This document shows positions 1-7,577 of a stretch of DNA of 18,674 nt, piece by piece. Numbering within the stretch: position 1 is the stretch's first letter; each line of letters opens with the position of its first letter. The DNA comes from JBDTSW01 sp039930945 (GTDB taxonomy: Bacteria; Actinomycetota; Thermoleophilia; Solirubrobacterales; 70-9). Under the pieces are notes generated by a model, which was not told the origin of the DNA, did no database searches, and saw only the letters and a program-made list of their open reading frames with translations. Position numbers and translations under genes: made by a program. The stretch is from positions 1 to 18,674 of the forward strand of contig JBDTSW010000038.1 of the NCBI GenBank assembly GCA_039930945.1. Reading direction: 5' to 3'.

Positions 1-1538
1 ACCCGGGGACGATGAGCCCGTTCCAGCACGGCGAGGTGTTCGTCACCGAGGACGGAGCCGAGACCGACCTCGACCTCGGCCACTACGAGCGCTTCACCGA
101 CGAGAACACCTCGCGCGCCTCCAACGTCACCGCCGGTGCCGTCTACAACTCGGTCATCCGCCGCGAACGCCGCGGCGACTACCTCGGCGCGACCGTGCAG
201 GTGATCCCCCACATCACCGACGAGATCAAGCAGCGAATCCTGATCGTCGCCGAGTCGCAGGCGGTCGATTTCGTGATCACCGAGATCGGCGGCACCGTCG
301 GCGACATCGAGTCGCTGCCGTTCCTGGAGGCGATCCGCCAGCTCTACTCCGAGCTTGGTCCGAAGCGCTGCATGTTCGTCCACCTGACCCTGGTCCCCTA
401 CATCGACCACGCCGGCGAGATGAAGACCAAGCCCACCCAGCACTCGGTCAACGAGCTGCGCCGCATCGGCATCCAGCCGCACGCGGTCGTCTGCCGCTCG
501 GACCGGGGGCTCGACCGCGAGATCCGACGCAAGATCGCCCTCTTCGCCAGCGTCCCCGAGGAGGCCGTGATCTCGGCCCGCGACGTCGACAACATCTACA
601 AGGTGCCGCTGGTGCTGCGCGCCGAGGGGATCGACGACCTCGTCCTCGACCACTTCGCGGTCGAGGCCGAGCCGCCCGAGCTGGGCGAGTGGGAGGAGCT
701 GGTGCGCCGTGCCGACCACTCCGAAGGCACCGCCCGGATCGCGCTCGTCGGCAAGTACGTCGCGCTGGTCGACGCCTACAAGTCGGTGATCGAGGCGCTC
801 CATCACGGCGGTTACCTGCACGGCATCGACGTCGACGTCGAGCTGATCGACTCCGAGGACTTCGACCCCCACGAGCTGGCCGAGTGGGCCGACGGGATCC
901 TGATCCCCGGTGGCTTCGGCGAGCGCGGGATCGAGGGCAAGATCCGCGCCGCCCAGGTGGCTCGCGAGAACGGCATCCCCTATCTGGGTATCTGCCTGGG
1001 GATGCAGATCGCCGTCGCCGAGTTCGCCCGCCATGTCGCCGGCATGGACGGCGCCAACTCGACCGAGTTCGATCCCGAGACGCCGTTCCCCGTGGTCGAC
1101 CTGCTGCCCGAGCAGAAGGAGGTCTCCGACATGGGCGGGACGATGCGGCTGGGGGCCGACCCGGTGAAGCTTCACGAGGGCACCAGGGCGCGAGAGATCT
1201 TCGGCGGGGAGGCCGTTATCTACAAGCGCCACCGCCACCGCTTCGAGGTCAACAACATGCTTCGCCGCCGCCTCGAGGATGAGGGCCTCGTCTGCAGCGG
1301 CACCTCGCCCGACGAGCGCCTGGTCGAGATCGTCGAGCTCGGAGATCACCCCTTCTTCGTCGCCTCGCAGTTCCATCCGGAGTTCAACTCCCGCCCGACC
1401 AGGCCGGAGCCGCTGTTTCGCGACTTCGTTGGCGCCGCCGCCGCGCTGGCGCGCGGGCGTGGCCCCGCCGCGGAGGCAGGCGTCGCCGAGGCCGAGCGGG
1501 TGGACTCCGAGGACGTCAGCGTCGAGCGCCAGCGCTAG
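1..1538 (+). CDS. pyrG: CTP synthase, 5' end missing
   Basis: Makes CTP from UTP, ATP and glutamine in the last step of de novo pyrimidine nucleotide synthesis, in the cytoplasm. The frame is already open at base 3, reading PGT before the Met at base 12. By comparison with E. coli PyrG about 51 N-terminal residues, including the P-loop, lie upstream of the window. The visible synthase domain has the very conserved MSPFQHGEVFVTEDGAETD stretch and the EIGGTVGDIES motif. The class I glutamine amidotransferase domain follows, with nucleophile Cys in GICLGM (residue 328 counted from the Met at base 12) and the His/Glu pair in SQFHPEF (455 and 457). The last 30 or so residues are an Ala/Glu/Arg-rich tail without an obvious role. 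The next gene starts 27 bases after the stop but appears to have its own promoter. Identity is very secure. Confidence 0.98.
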   Translation, partial: PGTMSPFQHGEVFVTEDGAETDLDLGHYERFTDENTSRASNVTAGAVYNSVIRRERRGDYLGATVQVIPHITDEIKQRILIVAESQAVDFVITEIGGTVGDIESLPFLEAIRQLYSELGPKRCMFVHLTLVPYIDHAGEMKTKPTQHSVNELRRIGIQPHAVVCRSDRGLDREIRRKIALFASVPEEAVISARDVDNIYKVPLVLRAEGIDDLVLDHFAVEAEPPELGEWEELVRRADHSEGTARIALVGKYVALVDAYKSVIEALHHGGYLHGIDVDVELIDSEDFDPHELAEWADGILIPGGFGERGIEGKIRAAQVARENGIPYLGICLGMQIAVAEFARHVAGMDGANSTEFDPETPFPVVDLLPEQKEVSDMGGTMRLGADPVKLHEGTRAREIFGGEAVIYKRHRHRFEVNNMLRRRLEDEGLVCSGTSPDERLVEIVELGDHPFFVASQFHPEFNSRPTRPEPLFRDFVGAAAALARGRGPAAEAGVAEAERVDSEDVSVERQR

Positions 1539-1551
1539 TCAACAAGACGCG

Positions 1552-1557
1552 TAGACT
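1552..1557 (+). promoter_or_regulatory. -10 element TAGACT of the methyltransferase gene
   Basis: TAGACT fits the TANNNT actinobacterial -10 consensus. It ends 8 bases before the ATG at 1566, so transcription would begin at or next to the start codon. No Shine-Dalgarno sequence and no clear -35 are seen. Confidence 0.6.
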
Positions 1558-1565
1558 CGCCCGCC

Positions 1566-2405
1566 ATGGACCTCGACGAATACCGTCGGCTCTCGCTGGC
1601 GACCTGGGACAGGATGTCCTCCGCCTGGGAGCGCGAGCGCGAGTTCATGCGCGAGTCCACGGCCGCCATTCGCGAGCGGTTGATCGAGCGGGTCGATCCC
1701 CAGCCCGGCGAGACGCTTCTCGAGGTCGCGGCCGGCACCGGCGACACCGGCTTGATCGCGGCCGAGCGGGTCGGCCCGCACGGTCGCCTGATCTCCACCG
1801 ACTTCGCCCCGGGGATGGTTCAAGCGACCCGCTCGGAGGGCGAGCGGCTCGGCCTCACCAATGCGGAGTACCGCCAGCTCGATGCCGAGCGGATGGACCT
1901 CGAGGACTCGAGCGTCGACGGCGTCCTCTGCCGCTGGGGCTACATGCTGATGGCCGACCCCGCCGCCGCGCTCGCCGAGACCAGGAGGGTGCTGCGCGAC
2001 GGAGGCCGCCTGGCGTTCGCCGTGTGGACGACCCCCGACCGCAACCCCTGGGCCGCGATCCCGGGGATGACGATGGTCGAGCTGGGGCACATACCGCCGC
2101 CGGAGCCGGGCGCCCCGGGGATCTTCGCGCTGGCCGACCAGGCGCGGATCGACGAGCTGGTCAGGGGCGCCGGGTTCGCAGACCACTCGATCGAGGAGGT
2201 CGGTGTGTCCTGGGGCTACACCGATCCCGACGAGCACTGGGAGAAGACGATCTCGCTGGCCGGGCCGATCACCGAAGCGTTCGCGGGCCTGTCGGCGTCC
2301 GAGCAGGATGAGGTGCGCAACACCGTCCACTCGAGGGTCGCGTCACTGCTGGCCGAGCGAGAGGACGGCCTCGACGGGCACTGCTGGGTTGTCACGGCCT
2401 CCTAG
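1566..2405 (+). CDS. class I SAM-dependent methyltransferase
   Basis: Predicted 279-residue cytoplasmic methyltransferase of the Methyltransf_11/25 (UbiE-like) type. The Rossmann core shows SAM-binding motif I, LLEVAAGTGDTG (51-62), the acidic residue after beta 2 in STDF (Asp79), and an acidic loop around DAERMD (106-111). A strand with the typical ETRRVLRDGGRLAFAVW follows. The N-terminal helix, rich in Trp, Glu and Arg, is common in this family. The substrate cannot be read from the sequence; quinone, lipid or small-molecule methylation are all possible. The gene sits between pyrG and a peptidase gene, and each has its own -10 element, so the location does not define a pathway. The ATG was chosen because it lies 8 bases after TAGACT and begins the conserved helix. 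Confidence 0.85.
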   Translation: MDLDEYRRLSLATWDRMSSAWEREREFMRESTAAIRERLIERVDPQPGETLLEVAAGTGDTGLIAAERVGPHGRLISTDFAPGMVQATRSEGERLGLTNAEYRQLDAERMDLEDSSVDGVLCRWGYMLMADPAAALAETRRVLRDGGRLAFAVWTTPDRNPWAAIPGMTMVELGHIPPPEPGAPGIFALADQARIDELVRGAGFADHSIEEVGVSWGYTDPDEHWEKTISLAGPITEAFAGLSASEQDEVRNTVHSRVASLLAEREDGLDGHCWVVTAS

Positions 2406-2419
2406 CGCTCGCGTAGCCT
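2389..2419 (+). promoter_or_regulatory. promoter of the M20 peptidase gene
   Basis: TTGTCA (2389-2394, five of six to TTGACA) is followed after 19 bases by TAGCCT (2414-2419), which ends 8 bases before the TTG start at 2428. The -35 lies inside the end of the methyltransferase gene. The spacer is slightly long. The -10 position is the same as in the preceding gene. Confidence 0.5.
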
Positions 2420-2427
2420 CTGCCCTC

Positions 2428-3555
2428 TTGAGCGCCTCCGACCAGCGCCTGCTCGACCGCTTCGCCCGGCTCTGCGAGATCGCCAGCCCGACCGGGTCGG
2501 AGCGTCCCGCCGCCGATGCGATCCTGGCCGAGCTGCGCGAGCTTGGCGTCGAGGTGGGCGAGGACGACTCCGCCGGGCCGGCCCGCGCCGGGGCGGGCAA
2601 CCTGATCGCCCGGGTGCCCGGGCGATCGGACCGCTGGGTCGCCTTCTTCGCCCACCTCGACACGGTTCCCCACGACGCCCCGATCGAGGTGGATCTGGCC
2701 GACGGCGTCTTTCGCAGCCGCGGCGAGACGATCCTCGGTGCCGACAACAAGGCGGCGGTGACCGTGTTGGCGGAGCTGGCGGCCCGCCACGTCGGCGAGC
2801 CGGCGGCGAACGGGCTCGAGCTGGTCTTTACCGTCGCCGAGGAGGACGGCCTGCGCGGCGCCAAGGAGCTCGACACGTCCGCCCTGAAGGCTCCCTACGG
2901 GTACGCCCTCGACCACGCGACCCCGATCGGCGAGATCATCACCGCGGCGCCGACCCTGATGCGGCTGCTGGCCGAGTTCGAGGGCAAGGAGGCGCACGCG
3001 GGGATTTGCCCCGAGGACGGTCACAGCGCGATCGCCGCCGCCGCGGCGGCGATCGCGGCGATGCGGCTGGGCCGCCTCGACGCCGAGACGACCGCCAACG
3101 TCGGGCTGATCGAGGGCGGCAGCGCCTCCAACGTGGTTCCCGGCCGCTGCCTGGTCGACGGGGAGGCGCGCTCGATCGACGACGCCAAGGCGTCCGACAC
3201 GATTGGCGCCATGGTCGACGCCTGTACCTGGGCCGCCACCGAGCACGGCTGCGACGCCGACGTCGAGGTGCGCGAGATGTTCCGTGCCTACCGGCTCTCA
3301 TCGAGCGACCAGGCGGTCGGAATCGCGCGGACTGCGCTCGAGCGCTGTGGCTTCGAGCCGAAGGAGGTCTCGACCGGTGGGGGCAGTGACGCCAACGCCC
3401 TCATCGCCCGCGGCTATGAGTGCGTGCTGCTGGCCAACGGCACCGAGGCCAACCACACCCCCGAGGAGAGCGTCGCCGCCGAACGGATCTCGCAGATGTT
3501 CGCCGTCTGCGACGCGATCGCCGATCTGGCGCGCCCCGATGCTGAAGCTCCGTAG
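2428..3555 (+). CDS. PepT-like M20 family zinc peptidase
   Basis: Predicted 375-residue di-zinc aminopeptidase or carboxypeptidase of the M20 PepT-like group (B. subtilis YqjE type), probably cleaving small peptides or N-acyl amino acids in the cytoplasm. Metal and catalytic residues are in order: AHLDT (His76, Asp78), GADNKAA (bridging Asp106), AEED (general base Glu138, ligand Glu139), LDHA (Asp162) and the late ligand in ANHTPEE (His343). The dimerisation domain between them carries the EAHAG and GGSASNVVPG motifs. The open frame runs back into the methyltransferase gene, but homology begins at SASDQRLLDRF, just after TTG 2428. That TTG lies 8 bases after a good -10, so I take it as the start. 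The 3' end overlaps the next gene by 17 bases, which suggests translational coupling. The exact substrate is unknown. Confidence 0.9.
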   Translation: MSASDQRLLDRFARLCEIASPTGSERPAADAILAELRELGVEVGEDDSAGPARAGAGNLIARVPGRSDRWVAFFAHLDTVPHDAPIEVDLADGVFRSRGETILGADNKAAVTVLAELAARHVGEPAANGLELVFTVAEEDGLRGAKELDTSALKAPYGYALDHATPIGEIITAAPTLMRLLAEFEGKEAHAGICPEDGHSAIAAAAAAIAAMRLGRLDAETTANVGLIEGGSASNVVPGRCLVDGEARSIDDAKASDTIGAMVDACTWAATEHGCDADVEVREMFRAYRLSSSDQAVGIARTALERCGFEPKEVSTGGGSDANALIARGYECVLLANGTEANHTPEESVAAERISQMFAVCDAIADLARPDAEAP

Positions 3556-4624
3556 GGGCACCGTGGTCGAGGCCGACCCGCTGGCCGTCGAGGTCGGAGG
3601 CGAGCGTCGCCGAGCCTGGGCCGACCCGGCCCTGGTCGGGCCGGTGGAGGTCGGCGACGAGGTGATCGTCAACACCGAGGCGCTCGACCTCGGGCTCGGC
3701 TCGGGAGGGTTCGACATCGTGCATGTGAACCTCAGCCGCGGCCTCGACGCCGAGGGGGCGGACGGCGTCCACGTGATCAAGCTCAACTACTCGTCGCTCC
3801 AGCATCCGGTCGACCCGGTGGAGCGCCCCACCGGCGGGGACGAGGCCGAGCGGCCCGGGCCCGTGCTGGTGATCCCCCTGCATGGGCATCTGGCGCCGGC
3901 CGCCTGGGCGGCCGCGCAGTCCAGCCCCAGGCTGCGCGTCGGCTACGTGCAGACCGCGGGTGGAGCGCTCCCCGGCTCGCTTTCGCGCGACGTGGTCGAG
4001 CTTCGCCAGCGCGAACTGCTGTGCGGCCATGTCACTGCCGGCGCCGCCTACGGGGGAGAGGCGGAGGCGATCACCGTGATCGGCGCGCTCGACGCCGCCG
4101 CCCACTCGCTGGGCTGGGACGCGATCATCGCCGGGCCCGGACCCGGGATCCTCGGGTCGGCCAGCCGCTACGGACACGGCGGGATGGCCGCCCTCGACAC
4201 CGCCCACGCCGCCCTGGCCGCGGGCCTGGCGACGCTGGCCTCGCCGCGCCTCTCCAGCTCAGACCCGCGCCCGCGCCACCGCGGCCTGTCGCACCACACG
4301 GAGGCGATGCTCGAGGTGCTGCTGGCGCCGGTGCGGGTGCCCGTCCCCGAGGTCGGGGTCGAGGGATGGCCGCTGCTCGGCGAGGTCGCCGAGCCCCCGG
4401 CCGGCTACGCGGAGCCGCGGGCGGCGCTCGACGACCTGATCGAGGTCGCGGGCGGGCGCCACGACATCGCGGTGCAGCCGGTCGACCTGCGCGGATACGC
4501 CGCCAGCGGCCTGCCGGCCACGACGATGGGGCGCTCGCTCGTCCAGGACCCCCTCTTCTTCGCCGCCCCCCTCGCCGCCGGCGCCGCGCTGGCCGTTGCC
4601 GCGACGCGCGACCCCGGGGCCTAG
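3539..4624 (+). CDS. DUF3866 family protein
   Basis: A 361-residue protein that I recognise as DUF3866, a family of unknown function found mainly in Actinobacteria and Firmicutes. The N-terminal 60 residues look like a small beta domain (RRGTVVEADPLAVEVGGERR). The rest has alternating strands and helices with conserved-looking Gly-rich loops, for example PLHGHLAP, GYVQTAGGALPGSLS, GPGPGILGSASRYGHGG and SHHTEAM. There is no signal peptide and no clear membrane segment. The ATG at 3539 lies inside the last 17 bases of the peptidase gene and no Shine-Dalgarno sequence precedes it. It is therefore probably translated by coupling to, and functions alongside, the M20 peptidase. Function is not assignable from the sequence. 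Confidence 0.85.
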   Translation: MLKLRRGTVVEADPLAVEVGGERRRAWADPALVGPVEVGDEVIVNTEALDLGLGSGGFDIVHVNLSRGLDAEGADGVHVIKLNYSSLQHPVDPVERPTGGDEAERPGPVLVIPLHGHLAPAAWAAAQSSPRLRVGYVQTAGGALPGSLSRDVVELRQRELLCGHVTAGAAYGGEAEAITVIGALDAAAHSLGWDAIIAGPGPGILGSASRYGHGGMAALDTAHAALAAGLATLASPRLSSSDPRPRHRGLSHHTEAMLEVLLAPVRVPVPEVGVEGWPLLGEVAEPPAGYAEPRAALDDLIEVAGGRHDIAVQPVDLRGYAASGLPATTMGRSLVQDPLFFAAPLAAGAALAVAATRDPGA

Positions 4625-4653
4625 CTGCACCCAACCCGCGTCCCCGGCCCCCC

Positions 4654-4670
4654 GGCGGGCGACGCCCGCC
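4654..4670 (+). terminator. GC hairpin after the DUF3866 gene
   Basis: A perfect 7-bp stem, GGCGGGC/GCCCGCC with loop GAC, lies 30 bases after the DUF3866 stop. No T-run follows, so this is a weak terminator candidate of the U-tract-less kind seen in high-GC actinobacteria. Confidence 0.35.
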
Positions 4671-4707
4671 TGCCTGCGGCCGTCGCTGGGCGTGATATGA
4701 GAGGGGG

Positions 4708-5526
4708 ATGGAGGGCAGCTTCGAGGGCGCCGGCGGGGTGGCGATCAGCTATCGCTCCTGGCCTGCGCAGGGCCAGGCGCGAGGGGTCGTCGTCATCTCC
4801 CACGGCGGCGGCGAGCACTCGGGCCGCTACGAGCACGTCGCCACGCGTCTGTGCGCCGAAGGCTACGCCGCCTTCGCGCTCGACCATCGGGGCCACGGGC
4901 GCTCGGGCGGCGCACGGATGCGCTTCGACTCGATCGAGCCGCTGGCGGCCGACCTGGGGACGATGGTCGAGATCGCGCGAGCCGAGCATCCCGGCGCCCC
5001 GTGCTTTTTGCTGGCGCACAGCATGGGCGCAGCGATTGGGCTCACCTACGCCTTCGAGGGACAGGCGTCGCTCGATGGGATGATCCTCAGCAGCGCGCTC
5101 GCCAAGCTCGATACGCAGGGCCTGCAGCGCGCGGCCGCCCGGGTCATCGCCAGGGTGCTCCCCGGGGTGGGCGTCTACCGGGTGGATCCGGAGGCAGTCA
5201 GCCGCGACCCGGAGGTGGTGCGTGCCTACGCCACCGATCCGCTCAACCACCACGGCCAGTTTCCGGCGGCGACGATCGTCGCCCTCGACCAGGCCGTCTA
5301 CACCTTCCCGGATCGCCTGCCAGAGCTGCGGGTGCCGCTGCTGGTCATGCACGGCGCCGAAGACCGGCTGACCACCCCGCGCGGCAGCGAGCTGGTGGAC
5401 GAGCTCGCCGGCTCCGAGGACAAGACCCTCCTCCTCTACCAGGGCCTGTACCACGAGATCCTCAACGAGCCCGAGCAGGATCGGGTGCTGGACGAGATCG
5501 CCGCCTGGCTCGGATCCCACAGCTGA
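4708..5526 (+). CDS. alpha/beta hydrolase, monoacylglycerol lipase / lysophospholipase-like
   Basis: A 272-residue serine hydrolase of the Hydrolase_4 (PldB, monoglyceride lipase) type, probably releasing fatty acids from monoacylglycerols or lysophospholipids. Seen in order: oxyanion loop HGGGEHSGRY (32-41), the DHRGHGRSGG strand-turn (59-68) typical of the family, nucleophile Ser105 in LLAHSMGAA, catalytic Asp219 in HGAEDRLTTP, and His249 in YHEILNEP. The first Gly of the usual GHSMG elbow is Ala here, which is tolerated in the superfamily. There is no signal peptide, so it is cytosolic or membrane-associated. It starts 83 bases after the preceding gene, with a purine-rich GAGAGGGGG directly before ATG and TATGAG slightly upstream. 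It appears to be an independent unit. The substrate is inferred from the family only. Confidence 0.88.
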   Translation: MEGSFEGAGGVAISYRSWPAQGQARGVVVISHGGGEHSGRYEHVATRLCAEGYAAFALDHRGHGRSGGARMRFDSIEPLAADLGTMVEIARAEHPGAPCFLLAHSMGAAIGLTYAFEGQASLDGMILSSALAKLDTQGLQRAAARVIARVLPGVGVYRVDPEAVSRDPEVVRAYATDPLNHHGQFPAATIVALDQAVYTFPDRLPELRVPLLVMHGAEDRLTTPRGSELVDELAGSEDKTLLLYQGLYHEILNEPEQDRVLDEIAAWLGSHS

Positions 5527-5538
5527 CCTGAACGGCTC

Positions 5539-5552
5539 GCCCTGATCAGGGC
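5539..5552. promoter_or_regulatory. 14-bp perfect palindrome upstream of xerD
   Basis: GCCCTGATCAGGGC is a perfect inverted repeat in the 88-base gap between the hydrolase and xerD. It could be a protein-binding operator or the base of a weak hairpin after the hydrolase gene. There is no T-run. Function is unproven. Confidence 0.35.
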
Positions 5553-5614
5553 CCGCGCCGCGCATGCGCACGTGCAGCGGCAGGGAGCCCGCGGCCAGGC
5601 CAGAACCATCCGGC

Positions 5615-6589
5615 ATGGCTGTTGGTGTCAGGCCCCCCGAGACCAAGCCCGTGATCGAAGCTCGCTTCGAGGCGCTGGTGCTCGACTTCCTCGCCCATCT
5701 CGAGTTCGAGCGCGGGCTCGCTCGCAACACCCTCGACGCCTACCGCACCGACCTGCTCCAGTACGGGGCCTTCCTCGGCGCCCACGGGACGGGGGCGACC
5801 GAGGCCGTCCGCGGCGACGTCGCCGACTTCCTCGCGGACCTGGCGACCGGCCGCCCCAACGGCAACGGGCACAAGCACCCGCCCTGCTCGCCGGCGACGA
5901 TCAACCGCAAGACCGCGGCGCTGCGGTCGTTCTACCGCCACCTGCGCCGTGAGGAGCTGGTCGCCGACGATCCGACGGCGACGCTGAGCCCGCCGGCGAA
6001 GAGCCGCAAGCTTCCCCAGGTGCTGAGCTACACCGAGATCAAGCGCCTGCTCGACAGCGCCACCGGCGCCGATCCGATCGCTCTCCGAGATCGCGCCCTG
6101 CTGGAGCTGATGTACGGCTGCGGCCTGCGCGCCTCCGAGACCGTCGGCCTCGAGGTCACCGATCTCGATCTCCGTCGCGGCTTCGTGCGCCCGCAGGGCA
6201 AGGGCTCGAAGGAGCGGATCGTTCCCGTCGGCCGCGAGGCCGCCGCCGCCGCGACCCGCTATCTGCGCTCGGGCCGCGGCGAGTTGGTCGGGACCAAGGT
6301 GGAGGCAAGGCTCTTCGTCAACTTCCGCGGCGGCCCACTCACCCGTCAGGGGCTCTACAAGATCATCCAGCGACACGCGAAGGCCGTGGGGCTCGACGGC
6401 AAGATGAGCCCGCACACCCTGCGCCACTCATTCGCCACCCATCTGCTGACCGGGGGGTGCGACCTGCGCTCGGTGCAGGAGATGCTCGGTCACGCCGACG
6501 TTTCGACGACTCAGCTCTACACCCACCTCTCGGGCGAGCGGATCAAGGAGGTCTACTTCAAGGCCCATCCGCGAGCGATCGCGACCTAG
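5615..6589 (+). CDS. xerD: tyrosine recombinase XerD
   Basis: Site-specific tyrosine recombinase that would resolve chromosome dimers at dif together with XerC. The protein has 324 residues, versus about 300 for typical XerD. The SAM-like N-terminal core-binding domain (about 15-125) has the FLAHLEFERGLARNTLDAYRTDL signature. A roughly 10-residue insert rich in Pro, Gly and His (81-91) precedes the ATINRKTAALRSFYRHL helix. The catalytic domain has Arg172 (CGLRASE), Lys196 (GKGSKER), His267/Arg270 (SPHTLRHSFATHLL), His293 (LGHADVSTTQ) and nucleophile Tyr302 (LYTHL). Another in-frame ATG at 5564 would add 17 low-complexity residues, so I prefer 5615. Location downstream of pyrG resembles mycobacteria, where pyrG and xerD are near neighbours; this supports XerD over XerC. 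Confidence 0.93.
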   Translation: MAVGVRPPETKPVIEARFEALVLDFLAHLEFERGLARNTLDAYRTDLLQYGAFLGAHGTGATEAVRGDVADFLADLATGRPNGNGHKHPPCSPATINRKTAALRSFYRHLRREELVADDPTATLSPPAKSRKLPQVLSYTEIKRLLDSATGADPIALRDRALLELMYGCGLRASETVGLEVTDLDLRRGFVRPQGKGSKERIVPVGREAAAAATRYLRSGRGELVGTKVEARLFVNFRGGPLTRQGLYKIIQRHAKAVGLDGKMSPHTLRHSFATHLLTGGCDLRSVQEMLGHADVSTTQLYTHLSGERIKEVYFKAHPRAIAT

Positions 6590-6607
6590 CGCCCGCCCCC
6601 GGGGCGC

Positions 6608-6613
6608 CAGAAT
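6608..6613 (+). promoter_or_regulatory. -10-like CAGAAT of mutM
   Basis: CAGAAT (NANNNT) ends 6 bases before the mutM ATG, the same geometry as the other leaderless candidates here. It deviates from TANNNT at the first base. Read-through from xerD is also possible. Confidence 0.4.
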
Positions 6614-6619
6614 GGGGGC

Positions 6620-7540
6620 ATGCCCGAGCTCCCAGAGGTCGAGACGATCCGCCGTCAGCTCGAGCCCGAGGTCGTCGGCCGGCGGATCACCGAGGTCGAG
6701 GTGCTCGACGAGCGCTGGACGCGCCCGCTGCCGTCCTCGGCGCTGGTGGCGGTGGTCGAGGACCGCGAGATCGTCGCCGCCGACCGACGGGGCAAGTACC
6801 TGATCCTTCGCCTCTCCGGCGACGCGGCGCTGATCATGCATCTGCGGATGACCGGCAACCTGCTGCTGAGCCAGGCCGGCGGGGTCGCGGACCTGATGGA
6901 GGTCGATCGCCTCGGCGCCCCGCGGCTGTACGAATCGGAGCCGCAGCTTCGCCACCTGCGGGCGCGGATCGGGCTCGACGACGGCTCCGAGCTGCTGTTC
7001 ACCGACGCTCGCCGCTTCGGGCACGCGGTGGCGCTGGCCGGCGCCGAGGTGGACACCTACTTCGCGGCTCGCCTCGGGCTCGAGCCGCTGACCGACGAGT
7101 TCACCGCCGAGGCGCTGTGCCGGCTGGCGGCAGGACGCACGGCGCCGCTGAAGTCCTTCCTGCTCTCGCAGAAGGGAATCGCTGGGATCGGCAACATCTA
7201 CGCCGACGAGGCCCTGTTTCGCGCCGAGCTGCACCCGCTGTCGCCGGCCGGGTCGATGCGCTCCGAGCATTGCGAGGCGCTGCGCGAATCGATCGTCGAG
7301 ACGCTCGAGGTGGCGCTGGCGCAGGGAGGGTCCTCGATCGACGACTACCGCGACGCCCGCGGCGAGCGGGGCTCGATGCAGGACGAGCTCTGTGTCCACA
7401 CCCGCGAGGGCCGCGAGTGCCGGCGCTGCGGCGCCGAGATCCGGCGGATCGTCGTCGGCGGGCGCTCTACCTACTTCTGCCCCGGATGCCAGATGCGCCT
7501 GCGGCGCCGCCGCCGTCCCGGGGCGAGGGCGCGGCGGTGA
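6620..7540 (+). CDS. mutM: formamidopyrimidine-DNA glycosylase (Fpg/MutM)
   Basis: Bifunctional base-excision repair enzyme that removes 8-oxoguanine and FapyG opposite C and nicks the abasic site. The mature N-terminus PELPEVET gives the catalytic Pro1/Glu2 once Met is removed. The conserved Lys in DRRGKY (Lys59) and the GIGNIYADEALF helix-two-turn-helix region are present. The C-terminal zinc finger has Cys267, Cys270, Cys287 and Cys290 (CRRC...CPGC). The stretch between HLRMTGNLLL and FTDARRFG is about 20 residues longer than in E. coli Fpg, and DPRRFG is DARRFG. The C-terminus has a basic tail. With xerD upstream and recO downstream it forms a same-strand DNA maintenance block with short gaps of 30 and 37 bases. 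Identity is secure. Confidence 0.96.
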   Translation: MPELPEVETIRRQLEPEVVGRRITEVEVLDERWTRPLPSSALVAVVEDREIVAADRRGKYLILRLSGDAALIMHLRMTGNLLLSQAGGVADLMEVDRLGAPRLYESEPQLRHLRARIGLDDGSELLFTDARRFGHAVALAGAEVDTYFAARLGLEPLTDEFTAEALCRLAAGRTAPLKSFLLSQKGIAGIGNIYADEALFRAELHPLSPAGSMRSEHCEALRESIVETLEVALAQGGSSIDDYRDARGERGSMQDELCVHTREGRECRRCGAEIRRIVVGGRSTYFCPGCQMRLRRRRRPGARARR

Positions 7541-7577
7541 GCCGAGCGTCCGACCCGGAGGGCAGTCTCTCGCCTCG

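Noticed and set aside
2203..2427. Upstream part of the M20 peptidase frame
   Set aside because: It overlaps the methyltransferase gene and reads as low-complexity Arg/Ser/Pro sequence. M20 homology starts after TTG 2428.
5615..6589. Phage-type integrase marking a prophage or island
   Set aside because: The recombinase has full XerD features, lies in a housekeeping context near pyrG, and no phage genes or attachment repeats are nearby.
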